DNA from: Collinsella phocaeensis
GTDB lineage: Bacteria > Actinomycetota > Coriobacteriia > Coriobacteriales > Coriobacteriaceae
Length of the DNA: 64,000 nt
Assembly (NCBI RefSeq): GCF_900119895.1
Contig: NZ_FQLR01000004.1
Span: forward strand, 930,001 to 994,000
Direction: 5' to 3'
The number at the start of each line of letters is the position of its first letter. The stretch's first letter is position 1. The notes below the pieces were generated by a model that saw only the letters and a program-made list of their open reading frames with translations, ran no database searches and was not told the DNA's origin. Below, in pieces: positions 52,052 through 61,405 of the stretch. The position numbers and the translations under genes were made by a program.

Positions 52052-55000
52052 CTAGGCGGCGTCCTCGCGCAGGACGGCGACGATCGAGCCCATCCGGCTC
52101 CTGCGCAGCGCGTACCGGGTCGAGAGCGCGAGCACGCCCGCCACGAGGCAGACGGCGGCCGTCGTCCATCCGAGCGGGATGGAGAAGGCGAGCCCCTCGA
52201 AGCTCAGCCGCATGGCCTGATAGATCAAAAACGTCACGCCCGCTCCGAGCGCCAGTCCGATCGCGAGCCCGCGCCACGCGAACGATGCGCACTCGAGGGC
52301 GATCATCTTCCAGAACGCGCGGTCTTCCATGCCCATGCTCTTGAGCGTGGCGAATTCGCGCCGGCGCAGGATGATGGAACTCGTGAGCGTGTTGAACACG
52401 TTGGCCACGGCGATGGCTGCGGTGATGGCGATGAAGCAGGCGATGAAGAGCTGGACGGTCTCGGCCATGAGCCGCGTGGTGCGGACGTTCTCGGCGTTGT
52501 TGGACAGATGGGTGCGGTACCACGCGCTCCCGCTGAGGTCGCCCGCGATGATGGAGCTCATCTCCGTCGCCGCGTCGCGCGCGTTCTCGGCGGCAAAGGA
52601 GAGATAGGCGTAGAGCGTGTTGCCGTATGCGCTCTCTTCGGAATGGAAGGCGAAGGGGGCGGCGAGCGAGCCGTCTTCGATGTCGGTGACGACGTCCTCG
52701 GTGCCCGCGGCGAGCGCGGGAAGCGCCCACGCGGGCAGTACGAGCGTGGGCCAGATCGAGGCGTAGGCGGCGATGGGGGCGGGGAAGGTCGTCACGATCG
52801 CATCCACGGGCAGGTCGTACGAATCAAGGAGCACGTCGGAGAGGGGTCGGTCGAACGTCTGGTATATCGGGTTCCCGTCCTCGTCGTAGCGCTCGATCCC
52901 CTCGCTTCCATATCCTTCGTAGTGCGCGATCGGCACACCCTGCTCGTCGACGTCGATCTCGGTGAACATGCCGTTCTCCATGGACGCGATGTGCGTGAAA
53001 AGGCGTGCGGTGCCCGTGGATTCGAAGAGGTCGTGCACGGTGTAGCGCTCGCCGTTTCTCGCTTGCGTCCCGTTGAGTGCGACGGCGACGGGGCTGTCGG
53101 GGCTGTCGTACCGGGCGCGGGGAAGGTCGTTGGCATCGAGGATTTCCCGCCAGGAGGTCTCGTCCACGAACAGCACGGACAGGGGCGCGTAGACGATGCC
53201 GTCGGAGGTCATGCCGCGGTCGGGCATGGCGTATTGGCCGCTTTGCCCGGACAGCTCGTCGTAGTCGACCATCCCCGTCTCGAAGCATCCGTACAGGGAG
53301 GCTATCAACATGTAGCCCTCGCCCCGCGCGCCCGCGACGCGCGCGAGCTTTCGATAGGCGGTATCGATATCCGCGAGGCCGTCCGCCGCCGTTTCGTCTG
53401 GCTGGAGCAGCCGGTTGAGCGCGACCTCGATATCGCTGCCGCCGCTGTCCACCGCCTGCGTGAGGTAGCCGAGGTAATGGGAGATGCTGCCCGAGATGAT
53501 GATGAGGGCGACCGACACGGCAAGCGACGCCACGGCCACGCGGCCCTTTGGGGCGGCGCGCGTGAGGTTGCGGTGCGCGAGCAGGGCGGGCACGCCGCCG
53601 ACACGCAGGCGGTGCGCGTCGAGGAGGCGGCAGCGCGGCAACATGTTCCGTCGCCCCGCGCGACCTTCCGCGCGTTCGCGGCGGGCGGGCCGTACGTCGC
53701 GGTTCGCACGGATGGCGTCCACGGCCGAGACGCGGCTCGCGCGCCATGCGGGGATGGCGGCGCTGATGAGCACCGTCACGAGCGCGAGCAGCGCGGAGAC
53801 GACGAGCGCCGCGGGCTCGACGGAGATGGCGGTGAGCCCCGACCCCTCGAACGCCTGCTGGTCGATGAGCATGCCGACGCCCTCGCCCGCGACGTTGAAC
53901 ACGACGAAGGTCCCCGCGAGCCCGATGGCGAGGCCTGCGGGGATGCCGAGCGCAGAAAGCATGAGCGCCTCGGCGTAGACCGTGCGGCGCAGCTGCCGCC
54001 TGCTGGCGCCGAGGGAGGATAGAAGGCCGAACTGCCGGGTGCGCTCGGAGACGGCGATGGCGAACGCGTTGTAGATGAGGGACACCGAGGCGACGACGAC
54101 CACCGCGGACAGGATCGCAGCGATCATATAGAGGGTTCCCCAGATCGACCGGTCGTCCACCATGCCCTGATAGCGCAGCAGGCTGTCGTGGGTGTACACG
54201 GCGGCCTGATCGTCCCCTTCGGCTGCTGCGGGCTGTTCCCGCTCGATGCCGTGGTGCCCGGACGTCGCGCTCGCGTAGTCGGCCGTGAATTCGTCGATCC
54301 CGCTGCGGGTCGTGAGGTCGGTGGCGACATAGGCGCTCGTCTGGAGGGCGGGCATGCCGGGCGCGCAGACGAATCCCAGGTAGCCGGGCCCCGACGAACC
54401 CCATTGATCGTATGTGCCGTCGTCTTCTGGAGCATGGAACCCCACGACCGTGTAGGAGGCGGGGGCTCCGGGGTCTTTCAGGTATTCGGTGATGACGTCG
54501 CCCCGGGCGCTCGTTGCCGTGTAGAGGGGCTCGTTGTAGAGGCAGGGCACCTGGCTGCCCGTCTCGGGGTCGACGAACACGCGCTGACCGAGGGCGAGCT
54601 CGATGGTGCTCCCGAGCTCGAGCGTGCCGTCCCAGCTCGCGCAAGGCGCCGTGTCGTCGAGGCCTGTGGAGGGCAGGCCTTCGTAGAGCCAGCCCCCGGT
54701 CTCGACGGACTGTCCTTTGAGGTCGAGGTTGAGCACGATCTCGCCCGGCGCGCGGGGGCCGCGTCCGCAGGCGATGTGGGGCAGCGGGCGTAAGCCGGCG
54801 ACGGCCGCGGAGGTGGGCCACTCCTGTACGCTCAGGTAGCGGCCCCAGTAGCCCTCGAAGCTTTCGGGCATGAGGGCGTCGCCGTGGTGCACGCGCTCGT
54901 AGAGCTGCGAGACGCGGGGGTCTTCGCGCAGGCGCTCGAGGCCCGCGGCGTCAAGGTTCGCGAATTCGACCTGCCATGCCCCTTCGGTCATGATCTCGGC

Positions 55001-55168
55001 TTTGAGCAGACCGGAGTAGAGTGTGGCGACGCTCGTGAAGATGGCGGTGATGAGCGCGCACGACAACGCGATGCCGATGATCGACACGACGGTCCGCGTT
55101 CGGTTGAGCTTGAGGGAACGGGCGGCGAGGCGTCGGAACACGCCGCCGCGGCCGTCGAGGGCGGTCAT
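52052..55168 (-). CDS. Large FtsX-family ABC transporter permease
   Basis: 1038 residues with two FtsX units: the first core near residues 250-420 (VVVVASVSLIYNAFAIAVSERTRQFG) and a second at the C-terminus (IACFIAITAAIAVANVFNTL, residues about 880-1010), each preceded by a large extracellular domain. BceB-like or LolE-like permeases are the closest recognised type. The ATG at 55168 follows GGAGG and lies 2 bases after the ATPase gene stop. Together they resemble antibiotic-peptide detoxification or envelope-stress transporters next to the two-component genes. Confidence 0.88.
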   Translation of the reverse strand: MTALDGRGGVFRRLAARSLKLNRTRTVVSIIGIALSCALITAIFTSVATLYSGLLKAEIMTEGAWQVEFANLDAAGLERLREDPRVSQLYERVHHGDALMPESFEGYWGRYLSVQEWPTSAAVAGLRPLPHIACGRGPRAPGEIVLNLDLKGQSVETGGWLYEGLPSTGLDDTAPCASWDGTLELGSTIELALGQRVFVDPETGSQVPCLYNEPLYTATSARGDVITEYLKDPGAPASYTVVGFHAPEDDGTYDQWGSSGPGYLGFVCAPGMPALQTSAYVATDLTTRSGIDEFTADYASATSGHHGIEREQPAAAEGDDQAAVYTHDSLLRYQGMVDDRSIWGTLYMIAAILSAVVVVASVSLIYNAFAIAVSERTRQFGLLSSLGASRRQLRRTVYAEALMLSALGIPAGLAIGLAGTFVVFNVAGEGVGMLIDQQAFEGSGLTAISVEPAALVVSALLALVTVLISAAIPAWRASRVSAVDAIRANRDVRPARRERAEGRAGRRNMLPRCRLLDAHRLRVGGVPALLAHRNLTRAAPKGRVAVASLAVSVALIIISGSISHYLGYLTQAVDSGGSDIEVALNRLLQPDETAADGLADIDTAYRKLARVAGARGEGYMLIASLYGCFETGMVDYDELSGQSGQYAMPDRGMTSDGIVYAPLSVLFVDETSWREILDANDLPRARYDSPDSPVAVALNGTQARNGERYTVHDLFESTGTARLFTHIASMENGMFTEIDVDEQGVPIAHYEGYGSEGIERYDEDGNPIYQTFDRPLSDVLLDSYDLPVDAIVTTFPAPIAAYASIWPTLVLPAWALPALAAGTEDVVTDIEDGSLAAPFAFHSEESAYGNTLYAYLSFAAENARDAATEMSSIIAGDLSGSAWYRTHLSNNAENVRTTRLMAETVQLFIACFIAITAAIAVANVFNTLTSSIILRRREFATLKSMGMEDRAFWKMIALECASFAWRGLAIGLALGAGVTFLIYQAMRLSFEGLAFSIPLGWTTAAVCLVAGVLALSTRYALRRSRMGSIVAVLREDAA

Positions 55169-55170
55169 GT

Positions 55171-55851
55171 TCAAGCCCTCCGCTCGTCGCGGACGATGCG
55201 GCCGTCCTCGATGGCTATCACGCGGTCGGCCATGAGCGCGATGTCCTCGTCGTGCGTGATCACGATGAGCGTCTGCTTGAGCTGCCGGTTGGAGGAGCGC
55301 AGCAGCGCCATGATCTCGGCGGAGTTCTTGGTATCCAGGTTGCCCGTGGGCTCGTCGGCGAGGATGACGGCGGGCGCGTTCATGAGCGCGCGGCCGATGG
55401 CGACGCGCTGCTGCTGGCCGCCGGAGAGCTGATTGGGGAGGTGGTGTTCGCGGCCGGTGAGCCCGAGCGTCTGGATGAGGGAGGCGAGGCGGTCCTCGTT
55501 GACGGCGCGCCCGTCCATGAGGACGGGTAGGGTCATGTTCTCGACGACGTCGAGGACGGGGATGAGGTTGTAGAACTGGTAGACGAGGCCCACCTCGCGC
55601 CTGCGGAAGACGGCGAGCTCCTCGTCGCTGCGCGCGAAGATGTCCTGTCCCTGCAGGCGCACCGTTCCCGATGTCGGGCGGTCGACGCCGCCCATGAGAT
55701 GCATGAGCGTGGACTTCCCGGAGCCCGAGCTCCCCACGATCACGACGAACTCGCCCGCATCGACGGTGAAGCTCACGTCGTCGAGCGCGGTGACGGCGGT
55801 GGGGCCCGTTCCGTAGACGCGGGTGAGATGCTCGATGGTGAGGATGTTCAT
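55171..55851 (-). CDS. ABC transporter ATP-binding protein (BceA/LolD-like)
   Basis: 226 residues. Walker A GSSGSGKSTLMHLMGG, Q-loop LVYQFYNLIPVLD, signature [15 protein letters not shown], Walker B VILADEPTGNLDT, H-loop ITHDEDIALMADR. Directly coupled to the giant permease gene. Downstream of the histidine kinase gene, separated by about 200 bp that contain a long perfect hairpin. Confidence 0.92.
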   Translation of the reverse strand: MNILTIEHLTRVYGTGPTAVTALDDVSFTVDAGEFVVIVGSSGSGKSTLMHLMGGVDRPTSGTVRLQGQDIFARSDEELAVFRRREVGLVYQFYNLIPVLDVVENMTLPVLMDGRAVNEDRLASLIQTLGLTGREHHLPNQLSGGQQQRVAIGRALMNAPAVILADEPTGNLDTKNSAEIMALLRSSNRQLKQTLIVITHDEDIALMADRVIAIEDGRIVRDERRA

Positions 55852-55947
55852 GCGCGCCCTTCCGACGATGCTTGTCCTGCCTACGATACTGGACGCACGG
55901 GCTTGCCGCTTCGTGACCGCAAGATGACGGTTTGGTCATCCGCCCGT

Positions 55948-56036
55948 GCGCCCGCGTGCCAAAAGGGACGTACCCTAATGGCACGGCTAAACGTTCGGTA
56001 TGCCATTAGGGTACGTCCCTTTTGGCACGCGGGCGC
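55948..56036. repeat. 36-bp perfect inverted repeat
   Basis: Left arm 55948-55983 and right arm 56001-56036 are exact reverse complements, with a 17-base loop. The core GGGACGTACCC next to AAAA and TGGCA gives a shape typical of dispersed intergenic repeats. It lies right after the histidine kinase stop (56049) and before the ABC ATPase, so it could act as a terminator or processing stem between the two units. Confidence 0.75.
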
Positions 56037-56048
56037 CGGGGAAGGGTG

Positions 56049-57146
56049 TTAGACCACGGTCTTGAAGAACGTCATCTCGAACGCGGCGCCCGTGCGGCTC
56101 CCTTTCTCGTCGACGGCGTTCTCGGCGGTCAGCGCGCCGCCCTGAGCGGTAACGAGGCTGCGCGCGAGCGCAAGGCCGATTCCGACGCCGGCGGGGTTGA
56201 CCTGGGCCTGCTGGGTCTCTTCGGCGGCGCCCCGATAGAAGCGCTCGAAGATATGGGGGAGGTCCGCCTCGTCGATGCCGGGCCCGCTGTCCTGGACGCG
56301 GATACGGCAGGCGAGGGCGTCCTCTGTGACCGAAAGGCGCACCGAACCCCCGGCGGGGGTGTGCTCCATGCAGTTCTTGAGGATGTTACCGAGCGCCTCG
56401 ACGCTCCACGCGAGGTCCCCCTTGTAGCCCGCGCCCTCCTGCACATGGGGCTCGAAGGCGACATCGGCGATGTCGTAGGCGATCGCGAGGGGCTCGAACG
56501 CCCGGCGGACGAGCTCGGCCGCATCGACGGGCGCATGGACGAGCCGTATGGCACCGGCGTCGATGCGGGCAAGCTTGAGGAGCGCGGCGACGAGGTCTTC
56601 CAAGCGTGCCTGGAGGTTCTGCACGAGGCGGACGCGCTGCGCTATGTCGGCGGTCTCCGGCGTCTCGCCGGCGCGCGTGCGGATGAGCTCCAGCGACAGC
56701 GCTATCGAGGTGAGCGGCGTCTTGAGCTGATGCGATATGTCGGCGAGCGAGTCGGAGAGCGCGTGCTTCTCGCGCTCGAGCTCGTCGACGGTGAGGTTGA
56801 GGCGGCATACGACTTTGTCCAGCTCGCACGCGAGGATGGCGAGCTCGCCTTCCTCCATCGATCGAAACTCGATGGTACGGTCGCCGGAGAGCGTTCGGTC
56901 GAGGCGAGACGACAGCTCGGCGAGCTTGCGGTAGCGCATGCTCGTGTCGATGAGGAACAGGGCGATGAGCGCTGCAGACACGACGGCGACGGTCCCGCAG
57001 GCGATGCCGCGCACCCGAGCAAGATTCTCGGAGCCCAGATCGGGGAGCGCGCTCGGAAGCGCGAGGAACAGGACTCCGACCGCCGCGCAGGCGAGCAGCG
57101 CGGATGCTGCGAGGGCCCGACGAACCTCCTTGTTTCTCAGCAGCAT
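56049..57146 (-). CDS. Two-component sensor histidine kinase, intramembrane-sensing type
   Basis: 365 residues. Two membrane helices (ALAASALLACAAVGVLFLA and GIACGTVAVVSAALIALFL) are separated by only about a dozen residues, as in BceS-like kinases that sense through the membrane or a partner transporter. Then come a HAMP-like linker, the phosphorylated histidine in DISHQLKTPLTSIALS (H-box), and the ATPase boxes (ILKNCMEHTP, DSGPGIDE, GVGIGLALARS). ATG 57146 lies 8 bp after the response regulator gene. Confidence 0.9.
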   Translation of the reverse strand: MLLRNKEVRRALAASALLACAAVGVLFLALPSALPDLGSENLARVRGIACGTVAVVSAALIALFLIDTSMRYRKLAELSSRLDRTLSGDRTIEFRSMEEGELAILACELDKVVCRLNLTVDELEREKHALSDSLADISHQLKTPLTSIALSLELIRTRAGETPETADIAQRVRLVQNLQARLEDLVAALLKLARIDAGAIRLVHAPVDAAELVRRAFEPLAIAYDIADVAFEPHVQEGAGYKGDLAWSVEALGNILKNCMEHTPAGGSVRLSVTEDALACRIRVQDSGPGIDEADLPHIFERFYRGAAEETQQAQVNPAGVGIGLALARSLVTAQGGALTAENAVDEKGSRTGAAFEMTFFKTVV

Positions 57147-57154
57147 GGCCGCAC

Positions 57155-57850
57155 CTAGCCCAGGGCCTTGTAACCGAGGCCGCGCACCGTCTGGATCAGA
57201 CGGGGGTCGCTCGGGTCCTTCTCGATCTTGTCGCGCAGGCGCTTGATGTACACGGAGAGGGTGTTCTCCTCGATGTAGGTGCCCGCATCGTCCCATAGCG
57301 CGTCGCGCATCATCTCGCGCGTGACCAGCCGGCCGGGGTTGGTTGCGAAGAGCAGCAGGAGGCGGTACTCGAGCGCGGAGAGGACGATCTCGCGTCCCGC
57401 GCGTTCGACGTGGGCGCGGTCGGTGTCCACGGTGAGGTCGCCGAAGCGGACGATGCGCTGGGAGGGCTGGGTGCGCCGGATGGTCGAGGTTACGCGCGCG
57501 AGCAGCTCGCGGGGCCTGAAGGGTTTGGGGATGTAGTCGTCCGCCCCGAGTTCGAGGCCAGCAACGGTGTTGCCCTCGTCATCGAATGCGGTGAGGAAGA
57601 TCACGGGAACCTGGGGCGCGACGCGCTTGATGGCGGCGCACACCGAGAACCCGCTGCCCTCGGCGAGCGTGATATCCAGGAGCACGAGCTGGTACGGGGA
57701 CGAGCCGTCGAGCTTACCTCCGAGGGCGCGCCTGATCGCGGCTTCCTGGGTCGCCGCGGTGTCCACGCAGTAGCCCTCCTTGGTGAGCAGTTCCGTGAGG
57801 GATGCGATGATGATCGGGTCGTCTTCGACCAGGAGGATGCGGTGGGGCAT
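57155..57850 (-). CDS. OmpR-family response regulator
   Basis: 231 residues. The receiver domain has VEDDP (acid pocket), the phosphorylated aspartate in LVLLDITLAEGSG, and the lysine in YIPKPFRPREL. The C-terminal winged helix is in YIEENTLSVYIKRLRDKI. Paired with the histidine kinase, and by position likely controls the ABC genes downstream. AAGGAAG precedes the ATG. Confidence 0.92.
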   Translation of the reverse strand: MPHRILLVEDDPIIIASLTELLTKEGYCVDTAATQEAAIRRALGGKLDGSSPYQLVLLDITLAEGSGFSVCAAIKRVAPQVPVIFLTAFDDEGNTVAGLELGADDYIPKPFRPRELLARVTSTIRRTQPSQRIVRFGDLTVDTDRAHVERAGREIVLSALEYRLLLLFATNPGRLVTREMMRDALWDDAGTYIEENTLSVYIKRLRDKIEKDPSDPRLIQTVRGLGYKALG

Positions 57851-57897
57851 GGGTGAACCTTCCTTAGCCTTCCTTGGTGCCGGTCGCTCGCGGCGCG

Positions 57898-59637
57898 TCA
57901 GCTGTGCGTGATGACGCAGACGCCGACATGCAGCAGCTCATGGAGCTCCGCGGCCTTCTCGGGCGGCAGGTTCACGCATCCGTGGCTCCCCACGCGCGTG
58001 TAGGCGGTGGGATCGGAGAAGCTCGAGGCCGCCTGCCAGGAAGCGTCGTGGAGGCCGACGGCGCCACCGATGAACGACATCCAGTAGTCGACGGGCGTCT
58101 TGTAGTCCGGCTCGCCGTCCTTGTTCTCGTCGGCGCCCACGAGCAGCGCCCCGCCGCTGTTGGAGTTGATGAAGTAGATGCCCTCGGGCGTCTGGTTGTT
58201 GTGGTTGGGGTTGCCGGTGATGCAGCCCGATTCCCAGATGAGGTTGTCGTTCGCATCGTAGTAGCGCACGTGCTGCTCGGTGAGGTCGACGTCGACGTAG
58301 GCGCTCCAATCGCGCGCCCCCACGCCGGCGTAGAGGTCGGCCGTCTGCTTGGTGGGCACTTCGATGGTGCCCGTCTGCTTCTCCGCCACGGCCGTCTGGA
58401 TGAGCTCGGCGAGCGCCGCCTCGTCGCTGATCCAGCCGTAGGTCCCGCCAGAGACGGTGACCGTCTTGCCGTCGGGGCGCGTGTAGGTGCGCTGGCTTCC
58501 GGCGGTGTCGAGCTTGGAGACCGCGAGATCTCGGATCCATGCCGCGAGCGCCTCGTGGTCGAGCGTGGGCGAGAGCTGCTCGTCGAAGGTGATCCACTGG
58601 GTCATCGTGGCGCCGTCGAGCGTGCCGACCGTCTGGCCGCCCATGGTGAGGTCGACGTCCACGCCAATGATCTGGTTGGCGGCGTCGCAGGCGGCCTGGA
58701 GCTCTTCGTCGCTGGCGCCGCCCGCGAGCGGTTCATAGGCGGATTCGTCGATCTGGGCGGTGTCGGACGCGCGCTCGACCGCATCGGCGCAGGCGCTGAT
58801 GACGGCGTCCTTGTCGAGGCGCTGGTTGCTGCGGGCCGTCGCGACGGTGAACGTGCCGCTTTCCGCGTCGTAGGCGCCCGCGGCGTCGAACGTGCCCGCT
58901 CGGCCCTCGTTGAATGCGTCGACGGCAGCCCCGATCGTGGCGGCGAGGTCCTCTTCGTCGAAGGTCGCGCGGACGGATCCGTTCTCGTCCTGCTCGGCGG
59001 ACGCGAGGGAGCGCACGAGGCGGACGGGCCAGATAAGGGGCTCGTTGGAAGAGATCACCGACTGCGCCTCGGCGGGGGCGTCGATGGAAAACGAACCCTC
59101 TGCGGGCGCCCAGGACGCCTGGAAGCCCAGCCCGGTCACCTTGAGCTCGTAAGCGCCCAGCGCGCGCTCCACGGCGGAAGCCGCATCCGATGCCCCCATG
59201 AGGGAGACGTCGGCGCCGGCGATGCGCGTGCCGGGATAGCAGATGTTGGAGAACGCCGCCACGCCGCCGACATAGGCGATCGCGATCGCGGCGGCGGTCG
59301 CTCCGAGAGCGATCTTCGCGCCTCGCCCGGGGCGATCCGATGCGCTCCGGGCGCCCGCGTGGCGCGCGGCGCCTTCGGGCTGCCGGAGCGCATCGGCGGC
59401 GCCGCGCGGACGGCCGGGCGATGTTGTTTCCGCTGCGGGGGAAGCATGGCGCCGAGCAGGGAGCACGCGTGTCGCCGAGGCGTCGGATGCCGGACGCTGC
59501 GCATTCGCTGCGCCCGGCTGCCTCGTTGCATCGATGGCGGGAACGCGCCGCGGGTTTACGGCGCCGTTCGCGCCGTAGCGCCCGGTGACGGGACGCGGGG
59601 GCTGGATGTTGCGGTTGCTCTCTGAGGGGTTGGACAT
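57898..59637 (-). CDS. Membrane-anchored L,D-transpeptidase (YkuD)
   Basis: Peptidoglycan cross-linking enzyme, 579 residues. A Pro/Ala/Arg-rich cytoplasmic N-terminus (about 105 residues) is followed by one membrane helix (IALGATAAAIAIAYVGGVAAF). Two putative peptidoglycan-binding repeats come next (residues about 140-420). The YkuD domain at the C-terminus has the catalytic SHGCVNLP (Cys near residue 554) and the preceding H in VGLHD. GAGG precedes ATG 59637, and a TATAAT box lies on the minus strand at 59704-59709. Transcribed toward the two-component genes 47 bp away, perhaps as one envelope-stress unit. Confidence 0.9.
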   Translation of the reverse strand: MSNPSESNRNIQPPRPVTGRYGANGAVNPRRVPAIDATRQPGAANAQRPASDASATRVLPARRHASPAAETTSPGRPRGAADALRQPEGAARHAGARSASDRPGRGAKIALGATAAAIAIAYVGGVAAFSNICYPGTRIAGADVSLMGASDAASAVERALGAYELKVTGLGFQASWAPAEGSFSIDAPAEAQSVISSNEPLIWPVRLVRSLASAEQDENGSVRATFDEEDLAATIGAAVDAFNEGRAGTFDAAGAYDAESGTFTVATARSNQRLDKDAVISACADAVERASDTAQIDESAYEPLAGGASDEELQAACDAANQIIGVDVDLTMGGQTVGTLDGATMTQWITFDEQLSPTLDHEALAAWIRDLAVSKLDTAGSQRTYTRPDGKTVTVSGGTYGWISDEAALAELIQTAVAEKQTGTIEVPTKQTADLYAGVGARDWSAYVDVDLTEQHVRYYDANDNLIWESGCITGNPNHNNQTPEGIYFINSNSGGALLVGADENKDGEPDYKTPVDYWMSFIGGAVGLHDASWQAASSFSDPTAYTRVGSHGCVNLPPEKAAELHELLHVGVCVITHS

Positions 59638-59703
59638 ATACGTGCATCCTCGCTGGGTCTCAATCTCGGAGCGAAAGTCCGGGACATAGGTGGTTCGGTA
59701 AGG

Positions 59704-59709
59704 ATTATA
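59704..59709 (-). promoter_or_regulatory. -10 box of the L,D-transpeptidase gene
   Basis: Minus-strand TATAAT about 67 bp before the start codon, in an AT-rich patch. The -35 is unclear. Confidence 0.4.
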
Positions 59710-59775
59710 CGTATCTGCGAGGACAAATGCCGGTCGTGCGCATCTTTCACAATCTTGTCCCGAGGGCGGTTTTCA

Positions 59776-61212
59776 TCAAAGGCCGTTTTGGTAGCCGCGG
59801 TGGCCCAGATGCTGGAACTTTGACAAGTCGGAATCGGCCATGCCCTGGGTGGGATCGTTCGCGCGCTTGTCGTGCATGGGGTCGTTCTCGTCGTTCCACA
59901 GCCGTTCGGCTACGGGTTTCCATGCGCGCGCGGCCGGCGCGGTCTTGTCGCGCAGCTGCCCTGGGGTCTCCGGCTCGATGAGGTCGGTTGGGCGGGCCCC
60001 CGTTTGCGCCACGAGCTCCGGCAGGATGTCGGGGTTCTCCAGCATGGGGCAGGGCATGAGGTGGTTCTTGTTGAAGGGCTGGCCGTCGTGATAGGCCATG
60101 AATAGGGGCGAGCGAAGCGCGTCGAGGAGGCTCGCCTCGTGGATGTTGGCATTGCTGTAGTGGATGAACACGCAGGGCTCGACGTCGCCCGCGGCGTTGA
60201 TGTGCAGGTAGCGCCTTCCGCCCGCGATGCAGCCGCCCACGTACTCTCCGTCGTTTTGGAAATCGAGTGTGAACAGCGGCTTCCTTTCGCGCATCGCTCG
60301 CACAAACCGGTACATCTTCTCGCGTTGCTCGGGCGTGGGGATGAGCTCGGGGCCGGCTGCGCTGCCCACCGGCATGTAGTGGAAGTACCAGCAGAACAGG
60401 GCTCCCTTGTCGATCATCCAGTCGATGTTCTCCTCGGTCGCCACGGCGTCCGCGTTCGCACGGGTCCAGCAGCAGGAGATGCCGAACGGGAGCCTGCGTT
60501 CGCGCAGCAGGTCCATGGCGCGCTCGATCTTGGCGTACGTGCCCTCGCCGCGACGGGCGTCGGTGGTCGCCTCGTTGCCTTCCGCCGAGATGGCCGGCAC
60601 GAAGTTCGCCACGCGGATCATCTCGTCGCAGAAGGCCTCATCTATCAGCGTCGCGTTCGTGAAGCACAAAAACGCGCAGTCCGGGTGCGCCTCGCAGATG
60701 CGGATGAGGTCGCCCTTGCGGACCAGCGGTTCACCTCCCGTATAGATATAGATGTGGCATCCGAGCTCCTTTCCTTGCCGCACGATGGAATCGATGTCCT
60801 CGTATGAGAGGTTGAGCGCATGGCCGTATTCGGCCGCCCAGCATCCCGTGCAGCGAAGGTTGCAGGCGCTCGTGGGGTCGAGCAGAATCGCCCAGGGTAT
60901 GTTGCATTCGTACCGCTCGCGAGCCTTTTCCTGCTCGGGCCATGCCAGAATGTTGCCGTCCACGATGAGCGTTTTGAGCAAGCGGGAGCGCATTTCCGGA
61001 TTGAGGTCGAACACCTTCATGATCAGGTCGTACCAGTTGCTGCGGTCCTTGATGACATGCGAGAAGGCCGCCCGCTGCGCGGGGAACACCGAAGCGGGGA
61101 CGAGCCGGTCTATGAGCGCCATGATGGAGTCGAGATGCTCTTCGGGGTTCTCGTCGAGATAATCGATAAGCTTGTTGAGCGCCGCGCGCTCCGCCGCCTG
61201 CGTCAGTGCCAT
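59776..61212 (-). CDS. Radical SAM protein with SPASM-like C-terminus
   Basis: 478 residues. The [4Fe-4S] motif is in CNLRCTGC (C117, C121, C124), followed by the GGEP motif (TGGEPLVRKG). Downstream cysteines (GGCIAGGRR, VEPCVFIH, LMPCPML) fit an auxiliary cluster domain. The first 100 residues are helical and unassigned. Such proteins modify peptides or activate enzymes, or act in heme or cofactor metabolism; the specific role is not evident. ATG 61212 was chosen for AAAGGAA. A TetR-type gene is divergent 190 bp away and may regulate it. Confidence 0.88.
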   Translation of the reverse strand: MALTQAAERAALNKLIDYLDENPEEHLDSIMALIDRLVPASVFPAQRAAFSHVIKDRSNWYDLIMKVFDLNPEMRSRLLKTLIVDGNILAWPEQEKARERYECNIPWAILLDPTSACNLRCTGCWAAEYGHALNLSYEDIDSIVRQGKELGCHIYIYTGGEPLVRKGDLIRICEAHPDCAFLCFTNATLIDEAFCDEMIRVANFVPAISAEGNEATTDARRGEGTYAKIERAMDLLRERRLPFGISCCWTRANADAVATEENIDWMIDKGALFCWYFHYMPVGSAAGPELIPTPEQREKMYRFVRAMRERKPLFTLDFQNDGEYVGGCIAGGRRYLHINAAGDVEPCVFIHYSNANIHEASLLDALRSPLFMAYHDGQPFNKNHLMPCPMLENPDILPELVAQTGARPTDLIEPETPGQLRDKTAPAARAWKPVAERLWNDENDPMHDKRANDPTQGMADSDLSKFQHLGHRGYQNGL

Positions 61213-61405
61213 GACGTTCCTTTCGCCGGTTGGCGCGTCCCTCCCGCTGAGCTGGGGCGATGGGGCGCGCATCTTCTAACGTTGGCTTGATACTACCCAT
61301 ATGAGTGATAATCTACATCTGACGAATAATTTATATGTCTGTTCAACGAAGACGGGCATCGTGGGGACTAATCGACATCGGATACGGTGTTGACGAGGAG
61401 GAAAG

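Noticed and set aside
52052-55984. Extended 1310-aa frame joining the ABC ATPase region to the giant permease
   Set aside because: The N-terminal part overlaps the ATPase gene in the wrong frame; the permease starts at 55168 with a good ribosome site.
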